Source: Lachnospiraceae bacterium (GTDB lineage: Bacteria > Bacillota > Clostridia > Lachnospirales > Lachnospiraceae). Taken from it: a stretch of DNA of 64,000 bases. Shown here piece after piece: positions 35,259-44,682 of this stretch. The first letter of the stretch is position 1. Every line of letters begins with the position of its first letter. The stretch lies in contig JAAUZH010000001.1 in NCBI GenBank assembly GCA_014804675.1, forward strand, positions 119,916 to 183,915, in the 5' to 3' direction. The notes under the pieces were generated by a model. It made no database searches. It had not been told where the DNA came from and saw only the letters and a list, made by a program, of their open reading frames with translations. A program made the translations under genes and the position numbers.

Positions 35259-37042
35259 ATATTCTTGTATTTTAAAATATGATAAATCTTTTTATAAAGA
35301 GGCAGCTTGTTAAAATCATTTAATCTCTTGGAGATTTTGAATAATTGTTTGCGCTGCTTCTTTATAATTCTAAGTTCAATAATCAGGGGCTTTGTTACGG
35401 CGCTCACTTCGGTATCCAGCTTATAAGCCGTATACGCTGGAATGTTCTGCTGAAGTGTTTCGTAATAAAAGCTCCATATTTCATCCGGGTGCTCTCCCGC
35501 CAATTCCTGTCCGGAACATAAAGCAGCTTCTTCAATCCTGGCAAAAGTAGGGGCAATGCCATAGGAATAAGTGAACAGGGAAGAAGCATAAATTCTGACA
35601 GTGTCCTGATAACAGCTGATAAAACGGTTTTTAAAATCCGTTTCAATGGAGGGCTCATAGATAAGTCCTTGTTTTTTTAAGAGACAGTCTGACAAAATTT
35701 CCTGAAAGGTAATCTTAGGATTCCCGGCAACAGAGGCTTCTATGGCATCAATCAAGTCCTGCATGACAGTGTGTGATGCTGTGGAAGCATAAAAGCAGGG
35801 GTTGATGGTTTCCGGTGTCATAAAAGAAAAGATGGCCATGCTTTTTGCAAGAAGGGGAGTCATATTTTTCATTCCCACCAGGAACGGTGATATGCCGATA
35901 CCACCCTGTTCTAAAATTGAACGACATTTAAAGTAATGCCCTACCAGGCTGTAATTGCCGGCATCATAGGCCTGCTTGATCACAGGGAAATCTTTCGGAT
36001 TGCAATTGGATTCATCCAGACAGGTAAAGGTGGCAGTAGGGGAAAAGAGCAGGTCTTCCCAGCTTTCTTTATTGGGTAATGTGCTTTCCGCCTGCTTATC
36101 TGTTCCAAAGTTATCATAAAAAATATGATAGGGGATAAAATTCAGTTCATCCGTTACAAATGCCTGAGTCTGTTTTTGTAATAATAAATCCTCCTGATAA
36201 TAAGGCGAGGAAACCAATGCCTCTCGCATCTCATGAATCAGCTTGTAATACTCGGTGGCATACATGGGTCTTCTTTTTGCCTGAAAAATCAACAACTTTG
36301 CATAGGAATAAACTACTACCGGCAGGTTTTCGGGAAGGGAATCCTTCAAAGCAATCCGGGTAGCCTGAAGGCTGTCCTCTAAAGTTTTCAAATTGCGGAC
36401 GCTGCTGACGGTAGAGCCTTCCTTGCGGATATAATGATAGAAAGGCTTGTCCATATAACAGAGAGTAGGATTATGGCTCATGATAATGCCTGTCCATGCC
36501 ACATCCTCAAACCAGATAGAAGGAAAAGAAAAAGTTTCTATAAAAGACTTTTTGTACAATTTATTCCAGATGGCAAACATGCCTCCGCAGTCTTTTAAGT
36601 AATCTGTGCCTGAGTAAATGGTTTCCGTAGTAAAAGGAAGGCGGCAGTGTATGGTTTCCTTGCCATCCTTGGAAACTTTATAATATTGAGCGGCAACAAT
36701 ATCGCAATCCAATTTCTTAGCTTCATTGTACATGCGCTCATAAGTATTTAGCTCCACATAGTCGTCAGAGTCTACAAAGCCGATATACGTGCCACAGGCT
36801 TTGCTGATTCCAAGATTTCTGGCAGCTCCCTGACCCTGATTTTCCTGAGAAAATATTTTGATTTTATCGGGATACTGTTTTTGATAGCGTTCTAAGACCT
36901 TTAAGCTGTTATCGGAAGAACCATCATTGATGAATAAGAGTTCTATATCTTCAAGAGTCTGGTTTACCAGACTGTCAATACAGGCTGGCAGGCTGTCTTC
37001 ACTATTGAATACGGGAACAATAATAGAAACTTTTATGGGCAT
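35255..37042 (-). CDS. Glycosyltransferase family 2 with long C-terminal extension
   Basis: The 595-residue protein has an N-terminal GT-A domain (SIIVPVFNSEDSLPACIDSL, LFINDGSSDNS, GQGAARNLGI and the metal motif FVDSDDYVE). The last about 280 residues are helical and unrecognised. They resemble the C-terminal extensions of TarS-like teichoic acid glycosyltransferases only in position. It is alone on the minus strand between two plus-strand blocks, and palindromic element A lies in its leader. It probably decorates the polyol-phosphate polymer, which is inference. Confidence 0.8.
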   Translation of the reverse strand: MPIKVSIIVPVFNSEDSLPACIDSLVNQTLEDIELLFINDGSSDNSLKVLERYQKQYPDKIKIFSQENQGQGAARNLGISKACGTYIGFVDSDDYVELNTYERMYNEAKKLDCDIVAAQYYKVSKDGKETIHCRLPFTTETIYSGTDYLKDCGGMFAIWNKLYKKSFIETFSFPSIWFEDVAWTGIIMSHNPTLCYMDKPFYHYIRKEGSTVSSVRNLKTLEDSLQATRIALKDSLPENLPVVVYSYAKLLIFQAKRRPMYATEYYKLIHEMREALVSSPYYQEDLLLQKQTQAFVTDELNFIPYHIFYDNFGTDKQAESTLPNKESWEDLLFSPTATFTCLDESNCNPKDFPVIKQAYDAGNYSLVGHYFKCRSILEQGGIGISPFLVGMKNMTPLLAKSMAIFSFMTPETINPCFYASTASHTVMQDLIDAIEASVAGNPKITFQEILSDCLLKKQGLIYEPSIETDFKNRFISCYQDTVRIYASSLFTYSYGIAPTFARIEEAALCSGQELAGEHPDEIWSFYYETLQQNIPAYTAYKLDTEVSAVTKPLIIELRIIKKQRKQLFKISKRLNDFNKLPLYKKIYHILKYKNI

Positions 37043-37077
37043 AGAAATGTCTCACTTTCCTGGTAGTTTGTTTGTAA

Positions 37078-37268
37078 CAGTTCAGTCCACAGTCGCCAGA
37101 GCGGGTTTCACACAGAGAATGTTTTCTGCGTCGCCACGCTTTCGCTCTATAAAAATGCAACAGTGCTAAGCTCGAAAATACCTCGCTAAGCGCTGGCGTT
37201 TTTATAAGGGCTCCTTTAAGAAAACATTCTCTGTGTGAAACCCGCTCTGGCGACTGTGGGCTGAACTG
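37078..37268 (+). repeat. Palindromic element A: 50-bp near-perfect hairpin with structured core
   Basis: The arms at 37078-37127 and 37219-37268 are reverse complements over 50 bases with one G-U difference (CAGTTCAG...GTTTTCT). The 91-base interior forms a further imperfect stem (ATAAAAA 37149-37155 with TTTTTAT 37199-37205; CAGTGCTAAG with CTAAGCGCTG) around an AAAATAC loop. The core matches element B base for base at many places (ACGCTTTCGCTCT, GCAACAGT, GCTGGCG). It sits in the 323-base divergent gap between two glycan genes. The rest of that gap holds only the minus promoter at 37288 and a weak plus -10 region. Confidence 0.9.
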
Positions 37269-37287
37269 CTACGTTTGTTTTGACCAC

Positions 37288-37316
37288 ATTATAGCACATG
37301 AGGTTTTATTTGGAAA
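37288..37316 (-). promoter_or_regulatory. Probable promoter for the minus-strand GT2 gene, reading through element A
   Basis: On the minus strand TTTCCA (37311-37316) and TATAAT (37288-37293) are 17 bases apart with a TG extension before the -10. Transcription would start near 37281, so the mRNA leader would contain the whole of element A before the GT2 start at 37042. Confidence 0.5.
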
Positions 37317-37365
37317 TACAAATATTTACAAGCATTGTTTAGTGTGATAAACTTAAGGATATGAT

Positions 37366-38643
37366 ATGAATGGAGGAAATCAAACAGATATGCTATTACT
37401 GGGAATTCACGTTGTATGGAAAGCATTTTTATATCGTTTATCAAGAAAGTGGAGCGAATACAAGCAGGATGCCGCTTTATTTTATAAATACAGAACCTAT
37501 AACAATACGTGGAAAAATAGAAAAAAACTGAAAAAGTATTATAAGATGCCGATTGTCAACAATCGGATTTTATTTATGTGTTTTGAAGCCGGCAAATATG
37601 CCTGTAATCCAAAATGTGTTTCAGAATACCTGCTTCAAAAGTATGGGGAGCAATTAGAAATCATCTGGGCATTTACGGAGCCGGAGCAATTTTCTGACCT
37701 TGCGGAAAAAGGATATAAACTAGTAAAATATCAGTCAAAAGAGTTTTATCAGGCAGCTTTAACTGCCAAGGTATTCTTATACAATATGAGGATTCCGGGA
37801 GAGATTCCATTCAGAAAAGAGCAGGTCGTGATTTCAACAGGGCATGGCGGCGGAGCATACAAGAAACTGCTTCTGGATACGCCGAACATTCTGGATATCG
37901 ATAAAAAAATGATTGAATTTTCCACAAACAATACTACCATCTTTATTTCCAGCTGTAAAAAGTATACAAAATGTGTCATTCGGGGAGCTTATAATTATAA
38001 GGGAGAAGTGTTGGAAACCGGTATGCCGAGAAATGATGATTTGGTGAACCGTAACTATGAGGAAGGCAAAAAGATCAGGGAGTATTATAACATTCCGAAA
38101 GAAAATAAAATCATTATTTATGCTCCCACATACCGGAAAGGAACAAGAACAGCCAATGATTATGGGATAGATGTGGAAGGCATCGTACAGGCTGCAAAAG
38201 AGCGGTTTGGGGGCCAGTGGACATTTATGTACCGGATGCACTATTTTATCAAAACAGAGTTGCCGGAGGTTACAAAAGATTATCATGTTGTAGATGCCAC
38301 CCATTATGACGATATGCAGGACTTGATTAAGGCAGCTGACATATTGATTACAGACTATTCTTCCTGTGTGTGGGACTTTTCCCTGATGGATAAGCCTTGT
38401 TTCTTATATGCCACAGATATTGATGAGTATTTGGAAAAACAGGGATTTTATACAGATGTGTATGACTGGCATTTCCCCATTGGAAAAAATAATAGAGAGC
38501 TTATGGAGCTGATTCGTAACTTTAATGAGGAGGAGTATCTGGAAGGAATCCATAAGCATCATGAAGAAATGGGAATCTTGGAAAGCGGAAAGGCTACAGA
38601 GCTGATAGGCGAGAGGATTTATAAGGAATGCAGCAGCTTGTGA
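37366..38643 (+). CDS. CDP-polyol phosphotransferase (Glyphos_transf family), third of three
   Basis: The 425-residue protein has the family marks STGHGGGAYKKLLLDT, IIYAPTYRKG, MYRMHYF, VVDATHYDDMQDLI and LITDYSSCVWDFSLMDKPC. It is closer in size and motif spelling to the first phosphotransferase (27598) than to the large one. It is followed 18 bases later by the YfhO-like gene. It may add a single polyol phosphate or start a chain. Donor unknown. Confidence 0.83.
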   Translation: MNGGNQTDMLLLGIHVVWKAFLYRLSRKWSEYKQDAALFYKYRTYNNTWKNRKKLKKYYKMPIVNNRILFMCFEAGKYACNPKCVSEYLLQKYGEQLEIIWAFTEPEQFSDLAEKGYKLVKYQSKEFYQAALTAKVFLYNMRIPGEIPFRKEQVVISTGHGGGAYKKLLLDTPNILDIDKKMIEFSTNNTTIFISSCKKYTKCVIRGAYNYKGEVLETGMPRNDDLVNRNYEEGKKIREYYNIPKENKIIIYAPTYRKGTRTANDYGIDVEGIVQAAKERFGGQWTFMYRMHYFIKTELPEVTKDYHVVDATHYDDMQDLIKAADILITDYSSCVWDFSLMDKPCFLYATDIDEYLEKQGFYTDVYDWHFPIGKNNRELMELIRNFNEEEYLEGIHKHHEEMGILESGKATELIGERIYKECSSL

Positions 38644-38661
38644 TATAGAATAGGAGCGGAT

Positions 38662-41319
38662 ATGGAAGCAACGAAAAGGAAGCAATGCGGGGAATATGTG
38701 AAATTTTATCTGCTTTATACAGCAGTATTTGTATGTACTGCCGCACTGGTATTTACGGCATTCATGAAAGGCGGCAAGTCCTTTATCTGGCGGCCTGATG
38801 GATTAAAGCAGCACTACCTTTCTCTGGCATATTATGGGGAATATTTAAGGGAAATTATCCATAATCTGTTTGTGGAACACAAATTTCTGATTCCCATGTG
38901 GGACATGAACATCGGATATGGGGCAGATATCCTGCTCACCCTGCATTATTATGTGCTGGGGGATCCGCTGAATCTTCTTTCTGTATTTGTACCAGCTGAG
39001 AAAACGGAATATTTATACGAAGCGTTGATTCTGCTGCGTATTTATTTATCAGGCATTGCCTTTTCTGCATATGCCTTTTCCCATAAGAAAAACAAAAGCG
39101 GCACGCTGATTGGTATGCTGTTATACTGTTTTTCGGGATATGTTTTATATGCAGGAGTAAAGCATCCGTATTTTACAAATCCAATGATTTATCTGCCGTT
39201 TCTGTTAATTGGAATTGATCGGATTTTTAAGAAGAAAAGGCCATATCTTTTTATTGCGGCAGTTACGGTATCGGCAGTGAGCAATTTCTATTTTTTTTAT
39301 ATGCTGTGTATTTTCATGTTTCTATATGCGGTTTTCCGATACTTTATGACGGAGAAAGGCTTTCGTATAAGTGCAATGCTTATGTGGTTGGGAAAATTTA
39401 TCGGCTTTTTTGCAATAGGAATCATGTTAGCTGCTCCGATATTTTTACCGATTGTTTTAAAAATGCTGGGAGCTCAAAGACTGGGAGTAGACAATGAGAT
39501 ACCAATTCTGTTTTCTGCGTTATATTATGAAAAAGCATGGTTTGGATTTGCGGGATATGTGAGTCCCAGCTCATGGAATGTAATGGGATATACACCGATT
39601 GCATTATTTTCTGTATTTGTGCTTTGGCTCAAAAAGAAGAAGCATACAGAATTAAAGCTTGGCTTTCTTTTATTATCTGTTTTTATTTGCATTCCCTATA
39701 TCGGACATGTTTTCAATGGATTTTCTTATGTGACAGTCAGGTGGATATGGGGATATAGTATGCTGGTTGCTTATATAGTAACCTGTACTTTTCCATATAT
39801 TTCCAGTTTAGGCAAAAAAGAAAAGCTCTGGATAACAGCAGGGATGCTTCTTTGGATGGTAATAAGCGCCCTTATAGTCATAGTCGGTCTTGAGAAGTAT
39901 TGGCTGCCTGCCATGGGCATCTTTGTTTTATCGGTCTGTCTGATGGGATGGTGCTTTTTTCCTGTACGAAAAAGCATGATTTTCAGACTGGGCGTGTTAG
40001 GCATTGCTGTAGGAGGCATATTTTTAAATAGTATTACCTGTTATTATAACTATGTGAAGCAGTTTGTGGACAGCGGCAGTGGCTGGACAACGATAACGGA
40101 GGTGCCGGATAATGCCATACAGGAAGAGGACAATGAATTTTACCGTTATGACCAGTATGAGGCAACGGATATAACAAATGCAGCTATGATTCAAAAAAAA
40201 TGCACCCCACAGTTTTACTTTAGTATGAGCGATAATAATATCAGCAGCTTTATGAGGGAAATGTATTTGAATTTTTCCAGTGACTATAACTACAACAATC
40301 TGGATGGGCGCAGTGTTCTGGAAGCATTGGCGGCAGTCCGGTATTTTGTGATTCAGGAAGACGGGCAGGGATATTTACCATATGCTTATACAAAGCAGAA
40401 TGGAGATGTTGTGCTTGATGGAATGAGGTATATAGCATATGAAGATGAAAACGCACTTCCTATGGGAGTTACCTTTGAACATTATCTTTCAAGACAGGAA
40501 TATGAAAAGCTGGACGTGCTAAAGAAACAGGAGGCTTTATTGCAGGCAGTCGTAGTAGAAGAAGCAGAAATTGACTGGTGCAGTCCTGAGTTTACCTGTG
40601 AAGAGGTGCCTTATACAGTTACTTTGGGGGAAGGGGTAATTCAGACTGAAGAAAATACCTTTAAAGTAAGTAAGAAAAATGCGGAGATTGTCCTGAACTT
40701 TCAGGGAAAAGGAGAAAGTGAGACTTATCTCATACTGGAAGGACTGCATTATGAGGGGAAGGGCACACTGTTCAATATTTGTGTGACTGGTGAAGGTGTA
40801 GCAAAAAATATTCGATATCGGACAGAAAGTGAACGAAGTTATTGCGGCATGCATGATTTCCTGTGCAATTTGGGCTTTAGGAAAGAGGCACAGAATGAAG
40901 TAAGGCTTACCTTTCCGGAAAAAGGAATTTATACAATGGAACAGCTTCGGGTAGCATGTCAGCCGGTGGTGCCCCTTGCTTCTTACAGTTCAAAATTAAA
41001 GGAAAAAACCTTAGAGCAGATAACCTTTGGTACAAATAGCATGAAGGGAAAGATAAGGCTGGCAGAACCTAAAATACTATTTCTATCCATTCCTTACAGC
41101 AAAGGATTTAAGGCATATGTAGATGGAGAGGAATGGGAAATCAAGCAGGCAGATACTATGTATATGGCTTTAGAGCTTGAGGCAGGTGAACATCAAGTTG
41201 AGTTAACCTATACGACGCCTTATTTAAAGCTTGGAATTTTGGTGATGATTCTTGGAATCTTTTCTGTTGCAGTACTGATTGTCTGGGAGAGAAAAAGAAA
41301 GAAAAAAGAAGCAGCATGA
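38662..41319 (+). CDS. YfhO-family multi-pass membrane protein (probable lipid-linked-sugar glycosyltransferase, GT-C-like)
   Basis: The 885-residue protein has many hydrophobic helices over residues 15-470, a large extracytoplasmic domain (about 475-850) and one final helix (LGILVMILGIFSVAVLIVW). The early acidic motif in IPMWDMNIGYGADIL and the later ANSEF-free, Trp/Tyr-rich loops fit YfhO. In B. subtilis and Listeria, YfhO-like proteins transfer sugars from a lipid carrier onto lipoteichoic acid outside the membrane, using a CsbB-type enzyme to make the carrier. Here the next gene is such a CsbB-like GT2, overlapping in the track but starting 19 bases after this stop. Confidence 0.8.
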   Translation: MEATKRKQCGEYVKFYLLYTAVFVCTAALVFTAFMKGGKSFIWRPDGLKQHYLSLAYYGEYLREIIHNLFVEHKFLIPMWDMNIGYGADILLTLHYYVLGDPLNLLSVFVPAEKTEYLYEALILLRIYLSGIAFSAYAFSHKKNKSGTLIGMLLYCFSGYVLYAGVKHPYFTNPMIYLPFLLIGIDRIFKKKRPYLFIAAVTVSAVSNFYFFYMLCIFMFLYAVFRYFMTEKGFRISAMLMWLGKFIGFFAIGIMLAAPIFLPIVLKMLGAQRLGVDNEIPILFSALYYEKAWFGFAGYVSPSSWNVMGYTPIALFSVFVLWLKKKKHTELKLGFLLLSVFICIPYIGHVFNGFSYVTVRWIWGYSMLVAYIVTCTFPYISSLGKKEKLWITAGMLLWMVISALIVIVGLEKYWLPAMGIFVLSVCLMGWCFFPVRKSMIFRLGVLGIAVGGIFLNSITCYYNYVKQFVDSGSGWTTITEVPDNAIQEEDNEFYRYDQYEATDITNAAMIQKKCTPQFYFSMSDNNISSFMREMYLNFSSDYNYNNLDGRSVLEALAAVRYFVIQEDGQGYLPYAYTKQNGDVVLDGMRYIAYEDENALPMGVTFEHYLSRQEYEKLDVLKKQEALLQAVVVEEAEIDWCSPEFTCEEVPYTVTLGEGVIQTEENTFKVSKKNAEIVLNFQGKGESETYLILEGLHYEGKGTLFNICVTGEGVAKNIRYRTESERSYCGMHDFLCNLGFRKEAQNEVRLTFPEKGIYTMEQLRVACQPVVPLASYSSKLKEKTLEQITFGTNSMKGKIRLAEPKILFLSIPYSKGFKAYVDGEEWEIKQADTMYMALELEAGEHQVELTYTTPYLKLGILVMILGIFSVAVLIVWERKRKKKEAA

Positions 41320-41338
41320 GCTGCTTAAGGAGAACGGT

Positions 41339-42292
41339 ATGGAAGAGAAAAGAAAAGTAAGCTTTGTAGTGCCTTGTTATAATGAAGAGGAAGCAATTCC
41401 CATTTATTACGATACAATGGAAGGGAAAATACAGGAAGGAATTTTAAAAGACCTGGAGTATGAATATGTATTTGTAGATGACGGCAGCAGGGACAAGTCT
41501 TTGGAAATCATGCAGAAGCTGAAAGAAAAGGACGAACATGTCCATTATGTTTCCTTTTCCCGGAACTTTGGAAAGGAAGCAGCGCTTTTGGCAGGACTGC
41601 AAAATGCAACTGGAAATTATGTGGTGACTATGGATGTGGACTTACAGGACTCACCGGCATTGCTGGAGGAAATGTATCAGGCTGTGGTGATGGAAGGATA
41701 TGACCAGGCTGCCGCAAGAAGAATCAGCCGTAAGGGAGAAGGGAAAATAAGGTCCTTTTTGTCGGAAATGTTCTATAAGGTAATTAATCGGCTGTCAGAT
41801 ATTGAAATCGCTTCCGGGGCAAGAGATTATCGTTTTATGAAGCGAAGCGTGGTCAATGCCATTCTTTCTATGAGCGAATACAATCGTTTTTCCAAGGGAA
41901 TATTCAGTTGGGTTGGATTTAAGACCAAATGGGTGGAATATGAAAATGTGGAGAGAAGCGCCGGAGCTACCAAATGGTCCATATGGAAGCTGTTTTCCTA
42001 TGCCATGGAGGGAATCGTCGCTTTTTCAACCAAGCTTTTAACCATTGCCTCTTCCTTGGGAATCGTCTGCTGCGTACTATCTTTTTTCAGCCTGATATTT
42101 ATTGTAGTGCGTGCCCTGATTTATGGGGACCCGGTAGCAGGCTGGCCTTCCATGATGTGCGTGATTATTTTAATGGGCGGGTTGCAGCTTTTGTGCATGG
42201 GAATCTTAGGCACTTATTTATCGAAAATATATCTGGAAACGAAGAAACGGCCTATTTATATTATTAGAGAGAAGGATGGCATGGAGATTTAA
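41339..42292 (+). CDS. Membrane-anchored GT2, CsbB/GtrB-like (undecaprenyl-phosphate sugar synthase)
   Basis: The protein has 317 residues from the ATG at 41339, which has AAGGAG before it. The GT-A domain shows VSFVVPCYNEEEAIPIYY, FVDDGSRDKS and VTMDVDLQDSP, followed by RDYRFMKR. Two membrane helices lie at about 230-255 and 268-290, as in GtrB, DPM1-type and CsbB enzymes. These load a sugar onto undecaprenyl phosphate for use outside the cell. The partner acceptor enzyme is probably the YfhO-like protein upstream. A small GtcA-type flippase, usually part of the set, was not seen nearby. Confidence 0.86.
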   Translation: MEEKRKVSFVVPCYNEEEAIPIYYDTMEGKIQEGILKDLEYEYVFVDDGSRDKSLEIMQKLKEKDEHVHYVSFSRNFGKEAALLAGLQNATGNYVVTMDVDLQDSPALLEEMYQAVVMEGYDQAAARRISRKGEGKIRSFLSEMFYKVINRLSDIEIASGARDYRFMKRSVVNAILSMSEYNRFSKGIFSWVGFKTKWVEYENVERSAGATKWSIWKLFSYAMEGIVAFSTKLLTIASSLGIVCCVLSFFSLIFIVVRALIYGDPVAGWPSMMCVIILMGGLQLLCMGILGTYLSKIYLETKKRPIYIIREKDGMEI

Positions 42293-42344
42293 GATAGAAT
42301 TGCCAATCTGGCAAATATTTCAAAACATTGTAGTAGAAAGTATA

Positions 42345-42380
42345 ATAAAAAGAACCGAAAAGCTTTTCGGTTCTTTTTTT
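42345..42380. terminator. Bidirectional rho-independent terminator
   Basis: The perfect 12-base palindrome AGAACCGAAAAG/CTTTTCGGTTCT (42351-42374) is flanked by A on the left and T on the right. It serves both the plus-strand GT2 and the convergent minus-strand LTA-synthase-like gene. Confidence 0.9.
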
Positions 42381-42389
42381 AATGGAATA

Positions 42390-44246
42390 TTAGTCAAAGA
42401 AATGTTCCGCACGGTTATTAGTATCAATCAAATTATTATACTGCAGCAGCCGGTATTTCTGCAGGATTTCATCGTAGGGGGAATCTTCCTGAGAGCTGTA
42501 GAACGTTCCGTCTTTTCCCCAAAATCCGTTTACGGTAATGGCAGGCACTTCTTTTTGGAGCTCGCTTAAAAATCTAAAATATGGAGGAGTTTCAAGATGG
42601 CAGGCATCAAGCATACGGGCAGCCAGATAATTCAGACTGATTATTTCATTTTCACTTTCCTCAATGTCATAATTTGCCCAGATAACAAAGGGTACCTGAT
42701 AAAGCTCCATATTCTCTTCCGGTGTTAGCTTATTGATAGATTTTCCAAATACTTTTTCATAAAAGCTGTTATCAAATTTTGGCTGATGGTCGCCAAAAAA
42801 TACAATGACCGTATCTTCCTCTGCCTGACTGAAATAGTCCACCAGAGTTTTTAAAGAAGCATCAGACAAATGAGCCAGATTTAAATAACGCTCCACATCT
42901 GCATCATAGTAATCAGGGTCGGTAATTTTGATAGTAATTGGCAGGTTTTCGTAATCTGTATCGTAAGGGGTATGATTCTGCATGGTCACATTAAACATAT
43001 AAAAAGGAGAATCATAAGCCAGCTTGTGCGCTTCGTACTCGGAAATAATCCGTTTTACATCTGCGTCGTCAGAAATACGGTTTCGTACATAAACACTTTC
43101 ATCATCAGGAAAATCCAGTTTTGAAATAAACTTTTCAAATCCCAAAAGAGGATATACCTGACTTCTGTTATAGCCGTTAGGAAGATGAGGATGCATAGCC
43201 ATCGTATCTACATAGCCTTGATTCACCAAAGCAGAAGTGATTCCGGAAGTAGGTTCTTTTATCAAAAGCTGATATGGAATGACACTTGGTAAAAAGAACA
43301 TGGACTCTCCTGTTAAAAATTCAAATTCACTGTTGGCTGTCTTTCCTCCATAAACGGATACATAAGTCTTTCCCTTAACTGTATTTTCAGAAAGACTGTT
43401 GATAAAGGGCAGAACCTCTTGGCTGGTGGGAATAGGGCCAAGAGACTGCATATCGGAAAATGCCTCATTCATAATTACAATCACATTAGGAGTTTTGTAT
43501 TCCCCATTTGAAGAAGTGGAAGCAGACAGCCCGGCATTTATTTCATCAGCCAGTGCATTCACTGTCTCAAGGGAATAGCCTTCCGGTTTTTCGATTTTAG
43601 ACAGCTGGGCGCTGCGGATAAAGGTCACTATATGACCGTTTGCCTCGTAAGATTTTTGGGGCATGTACTGACGGATGCCGACTTTCCACTTTGCCAGGGA
43701 ATTACTGAAAACAAATATATATAAAAAGAGACAAAGGCAGATAAAATAAAGAACAAAACAGGGGATGCGGAATTTTAATTTCAACCGTTGTTTTTCTTTT
43801 AAAAGAATTGCGAAAACAATCAATAGAAGGGAAACGACCAGCTGCAGAATCAATTGGGGAGTAAAAGTATAGTCATATTCATCTGCAACTACCATGGCGG
43901 TTCCGATTGTGGATAAATCAGTAAAATATAAAGGAACGCCTCGAAATGCATAGGTAAAATAGCAGCCCGCACTAAATATAAAGGAAAGCAGGGTAATGAC
44001 AATAATGGAAATTTTCATGCGGTTGGTCAGGATATAAACGGTAACCATGAAAAAGCCGATAATTAGAATATTCAGAAAACCAATTAAGCGTCTCAGGGAA
44101 TCAAAGTTCCCATTTACATTTTCAATCAGGAAAAAATTGATAAACGGAGTAAAAATAAATAATAGAAATAAAAGTATTGTCTGGGGCATGATTTTCTTTA
44201 TAGAGGAAAAAAATTTATCTTTAATAGTTGAAAAAAAATTTGACAT
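42390..44246 (-). CDS. LTA-synthase-family phosphoglycerol-type transferase
   Basis: The 618-residue protein has about five membrane helices in residues 15-180 followed by an extracellular sulfatase/LtaS-fold domain. Active-site marks are NVIVIMNEAFSD (metal-binding Glu), GGKTANSEFEFLTG (the nucleophilic Thr), TMQNHTPYD and FFGDHQPKF (Asp and His). The family moves glycerol phosphate from phosphatidylglycerol to lipoteichoic acid or to surface glycans. AAAGGAG precedes the ATG. It is alone on the minus strand, with element B upstream and a bidirectional terminator downstream. Whether it polymerises or only decorates cannot be told. Confidence 0.87.
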   Translation of the reverse strand: MSNFFSTIKDKFFSSIKKIMPQTILLFLLFIFTPFINFFLIENVNGNFDSLRRLIGFLNILIIGFFMVTVYILTNRMKISIIVITLLSFIFSAGCYFTYAFRGVPLYFTDLSTIGTAMVVADEYDYTFTPQLILQLVVSLLLIVFAILLKEKQRLKLKFRIPCFVLYFICLCLFLYIFVFSNSLAKWKVGIRQYMPQKSYEANGHIVTFIRSAQLSKIEKPEGYSLETVNALADEINAGLSASTSSNGEYKTPNVIVIMNEAFSDMQSLGPIPTSQEVLPFINSLSENTVKGKTYVSVYGGKTANSEFEFLTGESMFFLPSVIPYQLLIKEPTSGITSALVNQGYVDTMAMHPHLPNGYNRSQVYPLLGFEKFISKLDFPDDESVYVRNRISDDADVKRIISEYEAHKLAYDSPFYMFNVTMQNHTPYDTDYENLPITIKITDPDYYDADVERYLNLAHLSDASLKTLVDYFSQAEEDTVIVFFGDHQPKFDNSFYEKVFGKSINKLTPEENMELYQVPFVIWANYDIEESENEIISLNYLAARMLDACHLETPPYFRFLSELQKEVPAITVNGFWGKDGTFYSSQEDSPYDEILQKYRLLQYNNLIDTNNRAEHFFD

Positions 44247-44362
44247 GGAAAGCTCCTTTGCATTGAAATGTGATAAAATATAAATTTGTTATAGTTTCTG
44301 CATTATTTCTCAAATATAGTACAAAAAGTGAAAAAAGGCAAGAGGGCATTTGACGCAGCCGC

Positions 44363-44634
44363 TCAACCAACCGGCAAGGGAGTGGAGCCGGGCAGTCAGG
44401 GAGCCGGCAGAACATATAGTAGTCTGTCAGGCACGCTTTCGCTCTGCAAAGACGCAACAGTACTAACGCACCAAAATACGGTGCGTAAGTGCTGGCGACT
44501 TTGCCAAGGCCTGAAAAACTACTATATGTTCTGCCGGCTTCCTGCCTGTCCGGCTCCACTCCCTTGCCGGTTTGTTGAACGGTTACCGTTTGCCAGATAT
44601 AGAACTGTTGGGCGAAAATTGATTTTCGTGAAAT
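44363..44634 (+). repeat. Palindromic element B: 69-base imperfect hairpin arms with the same core as element A
   Basis: The arms at 44363-44431 and 44510-44578 match as reverse complements at 63 of 69 positions. The core (44432-44509) shares ACGCTTTCGCTCT, GCAACAGT and GCTGGCG with element A. The stem segments differ in a paired way: GCAAAG (44446-44451) with CTTTGC (44499-44504) replaces ATAAAA with TTTTAT. The arms are unrelated in sequence to those of A. The stretch to 44634 ends in GAAAATTGATTTTCGTGA, which recurs once, inverted, beside element C. It lies in the 530-base divergent gap between the LTA-synthase-like and GDPD-like genes, where nothing else but the promoter at 44683 was recognised. 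Confidence 0.9.
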
Positions 44635-44682
44635 TGATTTTAGTGGCATGATTTCAGTGGCATGGAGAAAAAAATTGCGCAA

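Noticed and set aside
37078..37268. Element A as an invertible promoter switch
   Set aside because: The long arms could flank an invertible segment, but the 91-base interior has no recognisable promoter and is itself a folded stem. No invertase gene is near.
44328..44651. Open frames across element B on both strands
   Set aside because: They arise because the palindrome reads alike on both strands. No ribosome sites or family similarity support them.
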